Notes: generated from the sequence alone by a model not told the origin. A stretch of DNA of 64,000 bases from Neocallimastix lanati (nom. inval.) (GCA_016946835.1 JACVTC010000048.1:362001-426000), one strand, 5' to 3'; positions 10,097 through 22,743 are shown, counted from the first letter of the stretch. Translations and numbers: made by a program.

Positions 10097-12299
10097 AATA
10101 CTAGTTAAGATATTTTTTAAATGATTTATTAAACATTTTTATTTTATATATATACTTTTTTTGAATATATTTATATATAATGTATATACTTTTTTTTTTT
10201 TCTAAATAACAAGTAAAAAAAAATTATAAATTATAATTTTTTAATTTTTTTTTTTTTTTAAAAATTTGAAAAATATATTCATTATTCATTACAAATAAGA
10301 CATATATTTTAATTTTTTTTATTTTTTTTTTTTTTTTATTTTATTTTATTTTATTAAAGATTTATATAAAAGATTTTAAAAAGTAATAACAATAACAACA
10401 ATAATAGCAAAAATATAATAATAAGTAATATAAATTAATATAAATTAAACTTCATTAGATGTAGATATTTTATTTATACATAAAATTAAAATTTAATTAA
10501 ATATTGGAAAAAAAAATATATATATATATATATGTATTTATAAATTTTATAAAATAATAAAAAATATTAAATATTTTATAAAATAATAAAGAATAACATT
10601 TATTATTATTATTATTTTTATATATCCATATATATGATATTTAATAATGGAGAAATTATAAAAAATAATAAAAATAAATTTAATATATTTAGTCATCTTA
10701 TCTAATTTTATTTATTAATGGATAAGCATAAAGGTGACACAAATTTTTGTTTTATTTTGGTAAAATTATCCTTCATATATATAACACATAAAAAACAGTA
10801 AAAAAAATAATAAGAAAAAAAAAGCCTCATTAGAAGATTTAATATTTTAAATTTAATTTCTTTTTATTTCTTTTAATTTTCTATTATTAAATATTTTTCC
10901 ATATAAATCAATGAATTATAATTTTAATTTTTTATAAATATAATTATTTAATCAAATAGAAATATTAATAATTAATAAATAAAAGTGATACAAATTTTCA
11001 ATATATTTAGTAGGCTGATCTATAAGTTGAGAAAAAAAAAAAATTACAAAATGGATTAATCATAAAAAAACAAAAAAAAAAAATATATATATATATATAT
11101 AATAGAAAAAATAATAATAATTAAAATTTATAAAATAAAAAAAAATTAATTATTTAATGTTTATAGATTTTTGAATATAAATTAAAAAAAAAAAAAAAAA
11201 CACCTTTAAATATATATTTATATATTATATTCTAAACATGTCATCCTATAATTTAATAATTTATTATGTTTTGATAAATTTTATAGGTATATAAATTTTT
11301 ATAGGCCTCCATATATAAAATTTTTAAAATGTTAATTTAATGTACGGTGTCACACCAACTTATTTTAATTTTAATAAAAAAGAGATTTAGCATTGTTAGT
11401 AGTCACTATTTCACTATTTCAATCTTCAATATTTTATCTTTCAATATTTCATTTTTTTAATATTTCATTTTTTTTTTAATATTTCATTCTTTATTCATTC
11501 ATATTCATTCATTCATTCATATTATATAAATAAATATTAAATTTTTGTGAGAATTAATTTTTTTTTTTTGTATTGACTTCATAAATCTCTAATAAATATA
11601 AATTAAAAATATTAAATTTTTATAAGAATTATTATTAAAACTTTTAAAGTTGATAATAAAATTTAAATTAAATGAAAAATAAAATAAAATGGAGATTAAA
11701 TACAAAAAAAAACATATATATATATATATATATAATTTTTATATTAATTGAAAAAAGATCATCAATAAGTATATTAATAATATGAAAGAAATTTAAAAAA
11801 AAAAAAAAAGTCATATTAAATATTAAAACCAATATTAATCTTTTTTATTATTATTATTATTATTTATTATTATTATTATTATTATTTATTATTATTATTA
11901 TTATTTATTATTATTATTAATTATTATTATTTATTATTATTATTATTATTTATTATTATTATTAATTATTATTATTTATTATTATTATTATTATAATTTG
12001 ATCATCATTAATATTCTTCATATTACTATAAGAATCATATTAAATATTAAAACCAATATTAATCTTTTTTTTTTTTTATTATTTATTTATTTATTTTTAT
12101 AATTTGATCATCATTAATATTCTTCATATTACTATGGTTCTTATAATAAAAATTATGAAAATAAAAAAAAAAAAAAATTTTTTTTTCTATTTTTATTTAT
12201 TTAATAATTAATAAATTATTATGTTGTTGAATTAAAATATGATAATATATATTAATTAATAATTAATATATATAAATACATTTACTATGTTTTTTGTTT
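10097..12299. other. AT-rich intergenic stretch with simple repeats
   Basis: No ORF of interest, RNA gene or LTR end was found. It holds many A and T tracts, TA runs (10515, 11084, 11715), an ATTC run near 11505, and a duplicated segment at 11810-12135 around a variable TTA repeat. Confidence 0.6.
11810..12135. repeat. Direct duplication around a variable TTA microsatellite
   Basis: Two copies of CATATTAAATATTAAAACC...ATAATTTGATCATC...CTTCATATTACTA, at about 11810-12023 and 12028-12135. They differ mainly in the length of the TTA/TTTA run between the two conserved ends. Confidence 0.85.
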
Positions 12300-12391
12300 A
12301 TATTGAAATTGAAATTGAATTGAAATTCTGTTATTATCTTAACATCACTAACTTAAATTTCACTAAATTATGGTATTTTGGTACCGTATCA
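12300..12391. repeat. LTR tails: S2-type LTR end inside a C-type LTR end
   Basis: About 12300-12342 matches the 3' end of the solo LTR at 25266-25908 (ATTGAATTGAAATTC then TTATTATCTTAACA). Sequence after it to 12391 (CTTAAATTTCACTAAATTATGG...GGTACCGTATCA) matches the end of LTR C2 (18981-19498). So an S2-type LTR had entered a C-type LTR here, at the same place as in C1. Confidence 0.7.
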
Positions 12392-12395
12392 AAAA

Positions 12396-13221
12396 TGTTA
12401 CGGTTCATAACAATTTTTGGATTATAATATTTTGAACACTTTAATGAATTAAATTAATAAATAAATACTGGTTTTATATAATTTTTATTAAAATTATTTC
12501 AATAAAAAAAAATAATTAAAAATGTTTTATTAATTCCTATTTTTTAAAAAGTTATTCTAAAAATTACATGTATTTATATTTTTTTCTACATTTAAAATTT
12601 GTTAAGCCTATCTAAAATATTTTCTAAATATTTCTAACTAATTACTAAAATAATGTTTTAAATTGATTTTAAATTATTAATATAATTATTATTTATTTTT
12701 AATAAATAATAGTTATATATTATTCAATTATAAAATATTTATTATTATTTAAAATTAATAATATATATAAAAGAAAAATATAAAAATTATACAGAATTTT
12801 TAAGTGTGGTTTAGTAAGTTTTTAGTAATTAAAAATAAACAAAAAATATGTTTAAATTATCAATATAAAATTTAGTAATTAATTGAATTGATTTTTAGAA
12901 ATTATAATAAATAATATATTTTAGAAAATACAAAATATTAATAATATTGATATAACTATATAATTAATATTAATAATAAAGTGATATTGATAATATATTG
13001 ATATTAATAAAATAATTGAATATTAATAATAATTTTTTTTCATCTTTAATTTGATATTAATAATATATAAAAATTTAATTATAAAATATTAATAATAAAA
13101 TTTAATCATAGAATATAGGAAAGTTCCAAAGTATTGAAGAATAAAATAATTTATTTGAGTGGTTAGGTAAGAAAATATAGTTCTAACTAAAATAATAAGA
13201 TTATTTGTTCATTCTTTATCA
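12396..13221. repeat. LTR Y1, solo (826 bp)
   Basis: Starts TGTTACGG and ends TTCATTCTTTATCA, with AAAA on both sides (12392-12395 and 13222-13225). The end matches the LTR of element Q (57188-58804), so it belongs to that broad family. No internal sequence is present. It carries the shared ACATGTATTTATATTTTT core at 12567. Confidence 0.75.
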
Positions 13222-13225
13222 AAAA

Positions 13226-13686
13226 TGGTTTGGTTCGGGGTTTTTATAAAAATTATTCAAAAATTATAAATAAAATTAAAATAATAATAAAAAGAAAAAG
13301 AAAAAGAAATTTTTGTTTTATTAAAAATCTTTATTAAAATTTATTTTTTTATTATACTTTATTACATGATTACTATTTTTTTTTCTCTAAACTATCTCCT
13401 TTTATACCTTTACAATTAATTAGAAATGGGAAATCCATTTCTTATTCTTAATTTCTTTTAATAATAAATCTAATTTTTAAATTGTATCTAATAAATTTAT
13501 TTTAAGTATTTCTAAAATATATAAAAATTTATCCTAATTAATTATTAATGTAATATTAATATATTTTAAACATAATTTTATCAATTTTGCAGAATTTACT
13601 AATGTGGTTTAGTAATTATAACTTACTAAATCCTTCATTTATGTGTAAAATAATATTAATTTTAAATTATTCAATATAATTATTAT
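13226..13686. repeat. LTR Y2, partial
   Basis: Starts TGGTTTGGTTCGGGG right after the AAAA that follows Y1. It contains a TATA motif (13400-13409) and the palindrome AGAAATGG-N5-CCATTTCT (13422-13442). The right end is not visible, because Y3 sequence starts at 13687. Confidence 0.6.
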
Positions 13687-14625
13687 TGTAACGAAACTCA
13701 TATGTTGAGGTTCGGGACAGAATAATAATAAATATAGAAATAAACACTAAAATAAAAAAATTAAAAATTAAAATATATCTTTTTTTTAAAATATTTTATT
13801 TATTTATTTAATAAAAATTATTCAATTAAAAACTAAAAATAAATTAATTTCTTTAATAAGATTATATTTTTTTTCTTCAGATTATTTTTCTAAAATACAA
13901 TTTTCTCATCTATTTATATTTTTTTTTATCGTTAGAAATGGTCAAGCCATTTCTTTAGAATATCTTAGAGTTACATGTTTGAATTGTATTTAAATTATAA
14001 ATTCATAATCTATTCTATTATAATAAATAATTATTACATATTATTAAATTCTAAACAATTTATTATTAATTGTAGTGATAATATATTTTAAAAATAATTT
14101 TATTACTTTTACAGAACTATTAGTAATAGAGTATTATTTAATTTTATACTATTTTTAAATAAAAGTATTTTAGATTATTATCTATTATTAATCTTATTAT
14201 AAATAGGGTGTATTTTGGAAGGAAGTATTACTAATCTTAATGACAAGGATCATGGATTTAAGTAAAATATTTTTAAATCATTATTAATTATATTAATTTT
14301 TATTAATAATAAATAATCTGTATTAGTAATATTTGTAAAATAAAATTTTCTTTAATAATAAAATATTGATAGAATAAATCATATTAATAAAACTAGATAT
14401 TGATAATAATATTGATATTAATAATATAGTATTAATTTTAATAATAGAGTATTGATATTAATAAAGAATTTATATTAATAATAATAAATTTAATATTAGT
14501 AATAATTTGGCAGTAATAGAACATAAGAAAGTTCCCCAAGTAAGGAAATAAATAATTTAATTTTAGTGGTTAAGTTATTTTTATGAAAAATAATAAAATT
14601 AACATTATTTGTTCATTCCTTAACA
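13687..14625. repeat. LTR Y3, solo or partial
   Basis: Starts TGTAACGAAACTC...GAGGTTCGGG and ends TTCATTCCTTAACA. It contains a TATA motif (13911-13918) and the palindrome AGAAATGG-N5-CCATTTCT (13934-13954), as in Y2. A related relic is at 21968-22330. Clean flanking repeats are not seen. Confidence 0.6.
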
Positions 14626-14630
14626 CATAA

Positions 14631-15901
14631 TGATACGAGCTGGGGTTGAAACACTAAGATATTCAAAACAAAAAAAAAAAATAAATATTAACACATAACT
14701 ATAAAAATAAATTTGGAAACAAGAAAAAAATTAAATTTTAAAATATTCTTTATTTAAATTTAAAATTAAAATTATTTGTTCCCCGTATTAAAAAGAAAGA
14801 AATTTATTCTTCTTTTTATACTTTTATTTTAATACATTTTTTTTATTATTAATATATTCTTTATAAAAAAAAACTATTATAACTATTTTATTTTAATTTT
14901 TAACTATTATTTTAAATTATTTTTAAAAAAAAAAAAATAACATTTATTAAATTAAAATATAAAAAATTAATTTGGAGCTTGTATCACGAAGGGCATTCCG
15001 GGCGGTAGCTTCTTCTTGATATTGTTATTCAGAGAGAAAATTATACAGAATTGATATTTTCTGTATTTTAGATCATTTTTATTATTGGAATTCTTCTGTA
15101 TTTTAGTTCATTTTTATTTTAATAAAGATTTAATTTATTTTTAATTTTTGTTTTATTTTTAGTTTATTTCAAAGGTTTTAGAAAATATTATACAGAAACT
15201 TATAATTCTGTATTTTACATCAAATATTTATTGAAATAGGTTTTTATTATTCTTAATATAAAAATAAGAATTAGTAATGATTTAAATATTATATAATTTT
15301 TAATAAGAATATTTAGTAATAATTTTTATTATATTTAATATTAATAAAATATTTAATAATTATTTTTATTAGATTTGATATTAATAAAAGATTTTAATAA
15401 GAATATTTAATAATAATTTTTATTATATTTGATATTAATAAAAGATTTTAATAAGAATATTTAATAATAATTTTTATTATATTTAATATTAATAAAAGAA
15501 TTTTATAAGAATATTTAATAATAATTTTTATTATAAAAGATTTTAATAAGAATATTTAATAATAATTTTTATTATATTTAATATTAATAAAAGATTTTTA
15601 TAAGAATATTTAATAATAATTTTTATTATATTTAATATTAATAAAAGAATTTTATAAGAATATTTAATAATAATTTTTATTATATTTAATATTAATAAAG
15701 GAAATTTATAAGAATATTTAATAATAATTTTTATTATATTTAATATTAATAAAAGAAATTTATATGAATATTTAATAATAATTTTTATTATATTTGATAT
15801 TAATAAAAGATTTTAATAAGAATATTTAATAATAATTTTATTTTATTATTATTAAGAGTATTTAATAGGAAATACAAGGTATTTAGTGACACCCCGTATC
15901 A
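14631..15901. repeat. LTR X1, solo (1271 bp)
   Basis: Starts TGATACGAGCTGGGGTTG and ends GACACCCCGTATCA (imperfect terminal inverted repeats TGATACGGG/CCCCGTATCA). It is flanked by ATAA on both sides. It contains a GC-richer island (GGGCATTCCGGGCGGTAG, about 14991) and about ten units of a ~55-bp repeat (about 15290-15835). X2 and X3 are close copies. Confidence 0.85.
15290..15835. repeat. ~55-bp minisatellite inside LTR X1
   Basis: About ten units with the core AAGAATATTTAATAATAA then TTTTTATTATATTT and AATATTAATAAAAGA. X2 holds about eleven units (16560-17125), whereas X3 holds only two or three. This explains most of the length difference between X copies. Confidence 0.85.
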
Positions 15902-15905
15902 ATAA

Positions 15906-17183
15906 TGATACGGGCTGGGGTTGAAACACTAAGATATTCAAAACAAAAAAAAATAAATATTAACACATAACTATAAAAATAAGTTTGGAAACAAAAAAAA
16001 TTAAATTTTAAAATATTCTTTATTTAAATTTAAAATTAAAATTATTTGTTCCAAGTATTAAAAAGAAAGAAATTTATTCTTCTTTTTATACTTTTATTTT
16101 AATACATTTTATTTATTATTAATATATTCTTTATAAAAAAAACTATTATAACTATTTTATTTTAATTTTTAACTATTATTTTAAATTATTTTTTTAAAAA
16201 AAAAAAATAACATTTATAAAATTAAAATATAAAAATTTAATTTAGAGATTGTATCACGAAGGGCATTCCGGGCGGTAGCTTCTTCTTGATATTGTTTTTC
16301 AGAGAGAGAATTATACAGAATTGATATTTTCTGTATTTTAGATCATTTTTTTATTATTGAAATTCTGTATTTTAGTTCATTTTTATTTTTAATAAAGATT
16401 TAATTTATTTTTGATTTTTGATTTATTTTTAGTTTATTTCAAAGGTTTAGAAAATATTATACAGAAACTTATAATTCTGTATTTTTTATCAAATATTTAT
16501 TGAAATAGGTTTTTATTATTCTTAATATAAAAATAAGAATTAATAATGATTTAAATATTATATAATTTTTAATAAGAATATTTAATAATAATTTTTATTA
16601 TATTTAATATTAATAAAAGATTTTTATTAGAATATTTAATAATAATTTTTATTATATTTGATATTAATAAAAGATTTTAATAAGAATATTTAATAATAAT
16701 TTTTATTATATTTGATATTAATAAAAGATTTTAATAAGAATATTTAACAATAATTTTTATTATATTTAATATTAATAAAAGAATTTTATAAGAATATTTA
16801 ATAATAATTTTTATTATATTTGATATTAATAAAAGATTTTTATTAGAATATTTAATAATAATTTTTATTATATTTGATATTAATAAAAGAATTTTATAAG
16901 AATATTTAGTAATAATTTTTATTATAAAAGATTTTAATAAGAATATTTAATAATAATTTTTATTATATTTAATATTAATAAAAGAAATTTATAAGAATAT
17001 TTAATAATAATTTTTATTATATTTAATATTAATAAAAGAATTTTATAAGAATATTTAATAATAATTTTTATTATATTTGATATTAATAAAAGATTTTAAT
17101 AAGAATATTTAATAATAATTTTTTTTATTATTATTAAGAGTATTTAATAGGAAATACAAGGTATTTAGTGACACCCCGTATCA
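15906..17183. repeat. LTR X2, solo (1278 bp)
   Basis: Near copy of X1, in the same orientation, starting TGATACGGGCTGGGG and ending GACACCCCGTATCA. ATAA lies at 15902-15905 and 17184-17187. The internal ~55-bp repeat runs from about 16560 to 17125. Confidence 0.87.
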
Positions 17184-17187
17184 ATAA

Positions 17188-17421
17188 TGATAAATTTTAG
17201 AAATTATCTTAATTTTAATATAGAATTAAAAAGTGATAATTTCAATTTATTTTAATAATAACTGTATAAGTTATTTATGAATTAAAAATGTTTTATTAAA
17301 AATAACACTAAAAATTTGGTTTATTAGAACACTTGTTTTCTAATATTTTATTTTATAAATCTTTTATTAAAATTTATTAAACATTACAAAATTTAAAGTG
17401 ATTATTAAAATTATAAAATTA

Positions 17422-17452
<31 letters not shown>

Positions 17453-17946
17453 TTTACATGAAATATTTACAAGTATTTATATTTTTCTTTAAAATTAAAC
17501 TATTTATAATTTATAAATAAAAAGAATAATTATATAAAATAAAAGTAATAAAATTAATAATAAAATAAATATTTAATAATAAAATAAATAAATTTGTTTA
17601 TTATAAAAATAATTAAAAATATTTTGTTATTTAAATTAATAAATTTTGTTATTATAAAATTATTATTTAATTATAAAATTAATTATAAAAATTATTATAA
17701 AACTAATTATTAAAACTAATTATTTTATTTTAAATTTAATCTTAATATTTTTATTTTGAAAAATATATAATATTTCTTTCATATCTGAGTATTAATGTAA
17801 TTTTTAAGTGTAATTTATTTGTTTTAATTAATTAATTAATTAATTTTTTTTTTTTTATTTTATTAAATTATTATTAAACTTGGCTAAGGTTAGTTTTGAT
17901 TTTATGTATAATAAATTTTCAAGATTTATTAATTTTGTTATTTATT
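17188..17946. repeat. LTR-like unit W in the ATAA chain
   Basis: Begins TGATAAATTTTAG directly after one ATAA and ends directly before another (17947-17950). It includes an ATA microsatellite near 17428 and a TATA-type core near 17466. It does not end in CA, so it is a decayed or incomplete LTR. Confidence 0.5.
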
Positions 17947-17950
17947 ATAA

Positions 17951-18976
17951 TGGTAGACTCGGGGTTGACACTTAGATATTTAAAATCAGGCAGGGGGGGA
18001 CGGGTATTACCCTGCTTTGATTTTAAATAAAAAAAATTTAATTCTTTATTAAAAGTTATTTATTTTTTTTATTAATATAAAATTTTATTATTTAAAGTAC
18101 ACATATTTAATTTTTAAGAAATTGTTACAATATTTATATTTTTTTTATAAATTTAAAGTATAATTAATTGTTTATAATTTAAGTAATTTTATAGAATTAT
18201 TGAATTAATTTTATATCAATAATTCATTTTTGTTTTAATTTTTATAAATATAATAATATAATATTCAAATATAATTTAATTAAAAATAATTATAAAATAA
18301 ATATATAGAAAATAGTTTTTACTATTTTCTTTGATATTTTTAAGTTAAATAAATTGTTTTTAAAGATTAATATAATAAATTTAATAATCTTTAATTATTT
18401 TAAATAATACTTGTAATTATTTTCAAAATAAAATAAAATTTTTATAATATTTAATTAATAAATTTGATAATATTTAAATAATAATTTTTATAATAAGTAA
18501 AAATTTTTAATAATAATTTTTTAATAATAAATTTAATTAATAATCTTAATAATTTTATAATAATATTTAATAGTTATAATATATAAATTTTTATAATAAT
18601 ATTTAATAATTTTAATAATTTTATAATATTAATAATTTATAATAATTTTTAGAATAATATTTAATTAATAATTTTAATAATTTTAATAATTTTATAATAA
18701 TTTTTATAATAATATTTAATTAATAGTTTTAATAGTTTAGTATCTTAAAAGTATAATTTTAATATTTACAATTGTATTTTAATATACATATATTTAATAA
18801 TATAACAATAAAATAATTAATTAAAATTTATTTACATTATTTACAAGTTAAAATTAATTTATATCAAAATAAATTAAATTTTATTATTAAGTTTAGGTTA
18901 TCAAGAATATAGGAAAGTACAATTTAGTAAAGAATTATTAATAATAAAATAAAGGTTATTAATTCATTCTTTACCA
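17951..18976. repeat. LTR Z1, solo (1026 bp)
   Basis: Starts TGGTAGACTCGGGG and ends TTCATTCTTTACCA (TGGTA/TACCA inverted ends), with ATAA on both sides. A strong inverted repeat lies near its start (17977-17995 with 18010-18029). It is about 99% identical to Z2 by eye. Confidence 0.87.
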
Positions 18977-18980
18977 ATAA

Positions 18981-19498
18981 TGATACGATATTTTTATTAA
19001 ACATCAATATCAATATTTATTTTATTTTATTTGGACGATAACAGTAGGGAATAATTGACAAAATAATATATTTTAATATTATATAGAATAATACACACAA
19101 TAATAATATTCACACTTTAATATTTAGTTTATTTATTTTATTTATTTATTATCATTCATCAATAAAAATACATTATTTATTATTCATCAATATAAAATAA
19201 TTATTAACTAGTTAAAATATAATTAAATCATTCAATAAAATATAATTAATTACTAAAATCTCTCATATTATTAATGTAAACTAAATATAAAACTACACTA
19301 AACTATACTAATAAACATGTTTTTAGGTTAAATTATTAATAAACTAAATTAATATTAATAAAAGAACCATTCCTTAAACTATTATTATTTACTAACTATA
19401 TATATTATTACTAAATTATTATTAACCAATAAGATTTCATCAAATAATTTCTAACCTAAATTTCACTAAATTATGGTATTTATGGTGGTACCGTATCA
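18981..19498. repeat. LTR C2, solo (518 bp)
   Basis: Starts TGATACGATATTTTT and ends GGTGGTACCGTATCA, with ATAA on both sides. It shares TTTGGACG and GGGAATAATTGACAAAATAA with C3 (25964-26499) and with C1. It keeps the uninterrupted TTTCTAACCTAAATTTC site that is occupied by another LTR in C1. Confidence 0.83.
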
Positions 19499-19502
19499 AT
19501 AA

Positions 19503-20526
19503 TGGTAGACTCGGGGTTGACACTTAGATATTTAAAATCAAGCAGGGGGGACGGGTATTACCCTGCTTTGATTTTAAATAAAAAAAATAATTCTTTATTA
19601 AAAGTTATTTATTTTTTTTTTATTAATATAAAATTTTATTATTTAAAGTACACATATTTAATTTTTAAGAAATTGTTACAATATTTATATTTTTTTTATA
19701 AATTTAAAGTATAATTAATTGTTTATAATTTAAGTAATTTTATAGAATTATTGAATTAATTTTATATCAATAATTCATTTTTGTTTTAATTTTTATAAAT
19801 ATAATAATATAATATTCAAATATAATTTAATTAAAAATAATTATAAAATAAATATATAGAAAATAGTTTTTACTATTTTCTTTGATATTTTTAAGTTAAA
19901 TAAATTGTTTTTAAAGATTAATATAATAAATTTAATAATCTTTAATTATTTTAAATAATACTTGTAATTATTTTCAAAATAAAATAAAATTTTTATAATA
20001 TTTAATTAATAAATTTGATAATATTTAAATAATAATTTTTATAATAAGTAAAAATTTTTAATAATAATTTTTAATAATAAATTTAATTAATAATCTTAAT
20101 AATTTTATAATAATATTTAATAGTTATAATATATAAATTTTTATAATAATATTTAATAATTTTAATAATTTTATAATATTAATAATTTATAATAATTTTT
20201 AGAATAATATTTAATTAATAATTTTAATAATTTTAATAATTTTATAATAATTTTTATAATAATATTTAATTAATAGTTTTAATAGTTTAGTATCTTAAAA
20301 ATATAATTTTAATATTTACAATTGTATTTTAATATACATATATTTAATAATATAACAATAAAATAATTAATTAAAATTTATTTACATTATTTACAAGTTA
20401 AAATTAATTTATATCAAAATAAATTAAATTTTATTATTAAGTTTAGGTTATCAAGAATATAGGAAAGTACAATTTAGTAAAGAATTATTAATAATAAAAT
20501 AAAGGTTATTAATTCATTTTTTACCA
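19503..20526. repeat. LTR Z2, solo (1024 bp), next to tRNA-Leu
   Basis: Near copy of Z1, same orientation, starting TGGTAGACTCGGGG and ending TTTTTTACCA, with ATAA at 19499-19502 and 20527-20530. Its end lies 14 bp before the mature 5' end of tRNA-Leu. The inverted repeat at its start is 19529-19547 with 19561-19580. Confidence 0.88.
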
Positions 20527-20540
20527 ATAAAAAATAAAAT

Positions 20541-20621
20541 GGCTAAGTGGCGGAGAGGTTAACGCGTCAGGTTTAGGCCCTGGTCACACATGTGGCGTGG
20601 GTTCGAATCCCACCTTAGTCA
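20541..20621 (+). tRNA. tRNA-Leu (anticodon UAG)
   Basis: Complete type II tRNA. The acceptor arms are GGCTAAG and CTTAGTC with discriminator A at 20621. The D arm follows TGGC, and the anticodon stem TCAGG/CCTGG holds loop TTTAGGC (anticodon TAG, reads CUA). A long variable arm precedes the T arm GTGGG-TTCGAAT-CCCAC, which contains a good B box. There is no intron, and CCA is not encoded, as usual in eukaryotes. T5 and T7 runs follow within 20 bp as Pol III stops. It is the only RNA gene found in the window and looks functional. Confidence 0.97.
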
Positions 20622-20623
20622 TA

Positions 20624-20639
20624 TTTTTATCATTTTTTT
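20624..20639 (+). terminator. Pol III terminator of tRNA-Leu
   Basis: T5 (20624-20628) and T7 (20633-20639) right after the tRNA 3' end, as expected for RNA polymerase III termination. Confidence 0.85.
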
Positions 20640-20654
20640 AAATTTAATTCATTT

Positions 20655-21045
20655 CATTTATTATTATATTGTGTATTGAAATATTTATATTTTTAATAAT
20701 AATTATAAAATATTAAAATTATATATTTTTAATAATTCTTTTATTTTATTTTATTTCAATTGTATTATAATAATTATAATAATTTGTAATACTTTAATCC
20801 ATATAAAATTTATATAATTCTATATATTAAAATAAATATTAATATATTACTTATTTCTTATAAATATATTAAATTATTTATATTAGAAGTAGAAGACTCT
20901 ATTGTAAATTTTAGGAATTAGTCTTATTTTAATTGTAATACGAATATTATAATTTTAATATTAATAAATTTTACTAAACTACCATTATTTAAAAATCCAC
21001 TGCTATAAACTATTGTATATAAAAGTCCTGAATATCAATTATTGA
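20655..21045 (+). repeat. Old LTR relic related to the gag-only element
   Basis: Diverged copy of the LTRs at 27463-27845 and 29989-30378. It shares ACTAAACTACCATTATTTAAAA, CCACTGCT and AAAAGTCC, and ends GAATATCA at about 21045. Many differences show greater age. Confidence 0.7.
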
Positions 21046-22374
21046 TGCAAGCGATATAAAAGAATCTAATGTGTTACTTTTATTTATAAAATATTTGATT
21101 GATTAAAGTTTATTTATTTAATATGAGTAATTACTTAATTTTTTAAAATTTATGAGATTACATTTGTATTTATACTATTTTGTGGCTTATTAAAAATATA
21201 ACAAGAAATTATTACATAATATATTTCATTGTATTTAAGCTTAACAACGAGTTCGTTGTATTATAAAAATATCTTTTAATTTATTTAATACACATAAATT
21301 ATTTTAATATAAATTTAATATATTTTTTTTTGTATTCTAACAGTTACAAATGATGAATAGTTTAATACATAAAATGTTCACTGTAATATTTTAATTTATA
21401 AATAATGATTAATTCTTAAAAAGCAAAATAGACATAATTTATTAATTTCAAATTTAAGGGTGTTAACAATTATTATTATGATTTTTTGAATATGTAAAAT
21501 ATAAGATATTATTATTTTAATATTTTATTAATATTTATATTATTAATATCTTGAAAATTAAACACTATTAATTTGTAACATAAAAGCTTAAAAGAGCGAT
21601 GCAAAAATATATTCCTTATGTTCTTTGTAAGGTTATTGTACAATTACCTTAATATATAGTAATATTTTATAGATATTATTATTATTAAATAAAAGAAATT
21701 ATTTTTTAAATCAAACTAATTAAATAATTATAATTACTAAAGTTATAATAAAAAATTTTAGTATTAAATCGAATTATTTAAATATATTTATTTTATCATT
21801 TATAAATGATAAAATAAATATAGGTTGATATGCCTATATAGAATATTACTATATATAGACATAATAATTCTTTTTTAATAAATTATATTAATACATTTCG
21901 AATTTCAAACATGGCATAATTAAAATCTTAACAATAAATGAATTTACTATTTCCACTTCATAAATATATATAACGAAACTCTTAATTGTTGAAGTTCGAT
22001 AAAAATAAATATAAAATATAAAATATAATACAATATTAAAAATAATAAATCATTAATGTTTATAAAACTTATTTAGTTATTATTTATTTATTTATTTATT
22101 TATTTATAAATAAAAATATAAAAATTATGAATTAAAACAATTACGAAAATTATAATTAAGATGAAATTTAATTTTTTTACTTTTAACCTATATTTATACT
22201 TTTATTTCAATTTTGAAATGGTAAGCATTTCTTTACAATCATTTTAAAAATACATTTTTTAATTACATCTAAATTGTTAATTCATTAATTATTTAACTAT
22301 AATAAATAATAACTTCATATTTGATAACTTTATAGTTGGGTTTAGGTTTTATATCAACTTTTATTTATTATTTA
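21046..22374. other. LTR relics, no gene
   Basis: About 21590-21900 matches the inner part of the D-type LTR (TTATGTTCTTTGTAAGGTTATTG and the following AT-rich sequence at 35035-35260). About 21968-22330 resembles LTR Y3 (AACGAAACTC, GAAGTTCG, the palindrome at 22215-22231). The remaining sequence shows nothing I can name. Confidence 0.5.
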
Positions 22375-22542
22375 TTAAGATAGATAGTGAGCACTTAAGG
22401 CACAGAGTGCTTTAAAGAACTAATGTACAATAAAATTTCTTTACACCATATTTATAGACATATAAATGTGGCTTAGACTACATGTCACATTAGTGTAACA
22501 TGACACATAATATAAATATATATATTAATAATTCACGTAAGT
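22375..22542 (-). repeat. Copia-type LTR end, relic
   Basis: GTAAGTTAACA at 22532-22542 is followed by TTCCCCCTC. On the minus strand this reads GAGGGGGAA-TGTTAAC, a polypurine tract followed by an LTR start, as in copia elements. The other end of the LTR is not clear. Confidence 0.45.
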
Positions 22543-22743
22543 TAACATTCCCCCTCAAATCTAATTATTTCAAAGAATATAATTTGGTTTGCAAGATTAC
22601 GTGTGAATTATGTTAATTTTCTAATATTAAAATTTTCTAATGATTTTCCTAATATCTATAAACTATAAATTTTAACTGTTCTAAATTAATTCTTAGTTTT
22701 ACATGAATTTAACCTGGTTTGTAATATTGACGCTCCTCCAGTT

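Noticed and set aside
19502-19714. 70-residue ORF at the start of LTR Z2
   Set aside because: It starts at the LTR edge, runs through a hairpin and AT-rich LTR sequence, and resembles nothing; Z1 does not support a conserved protein.
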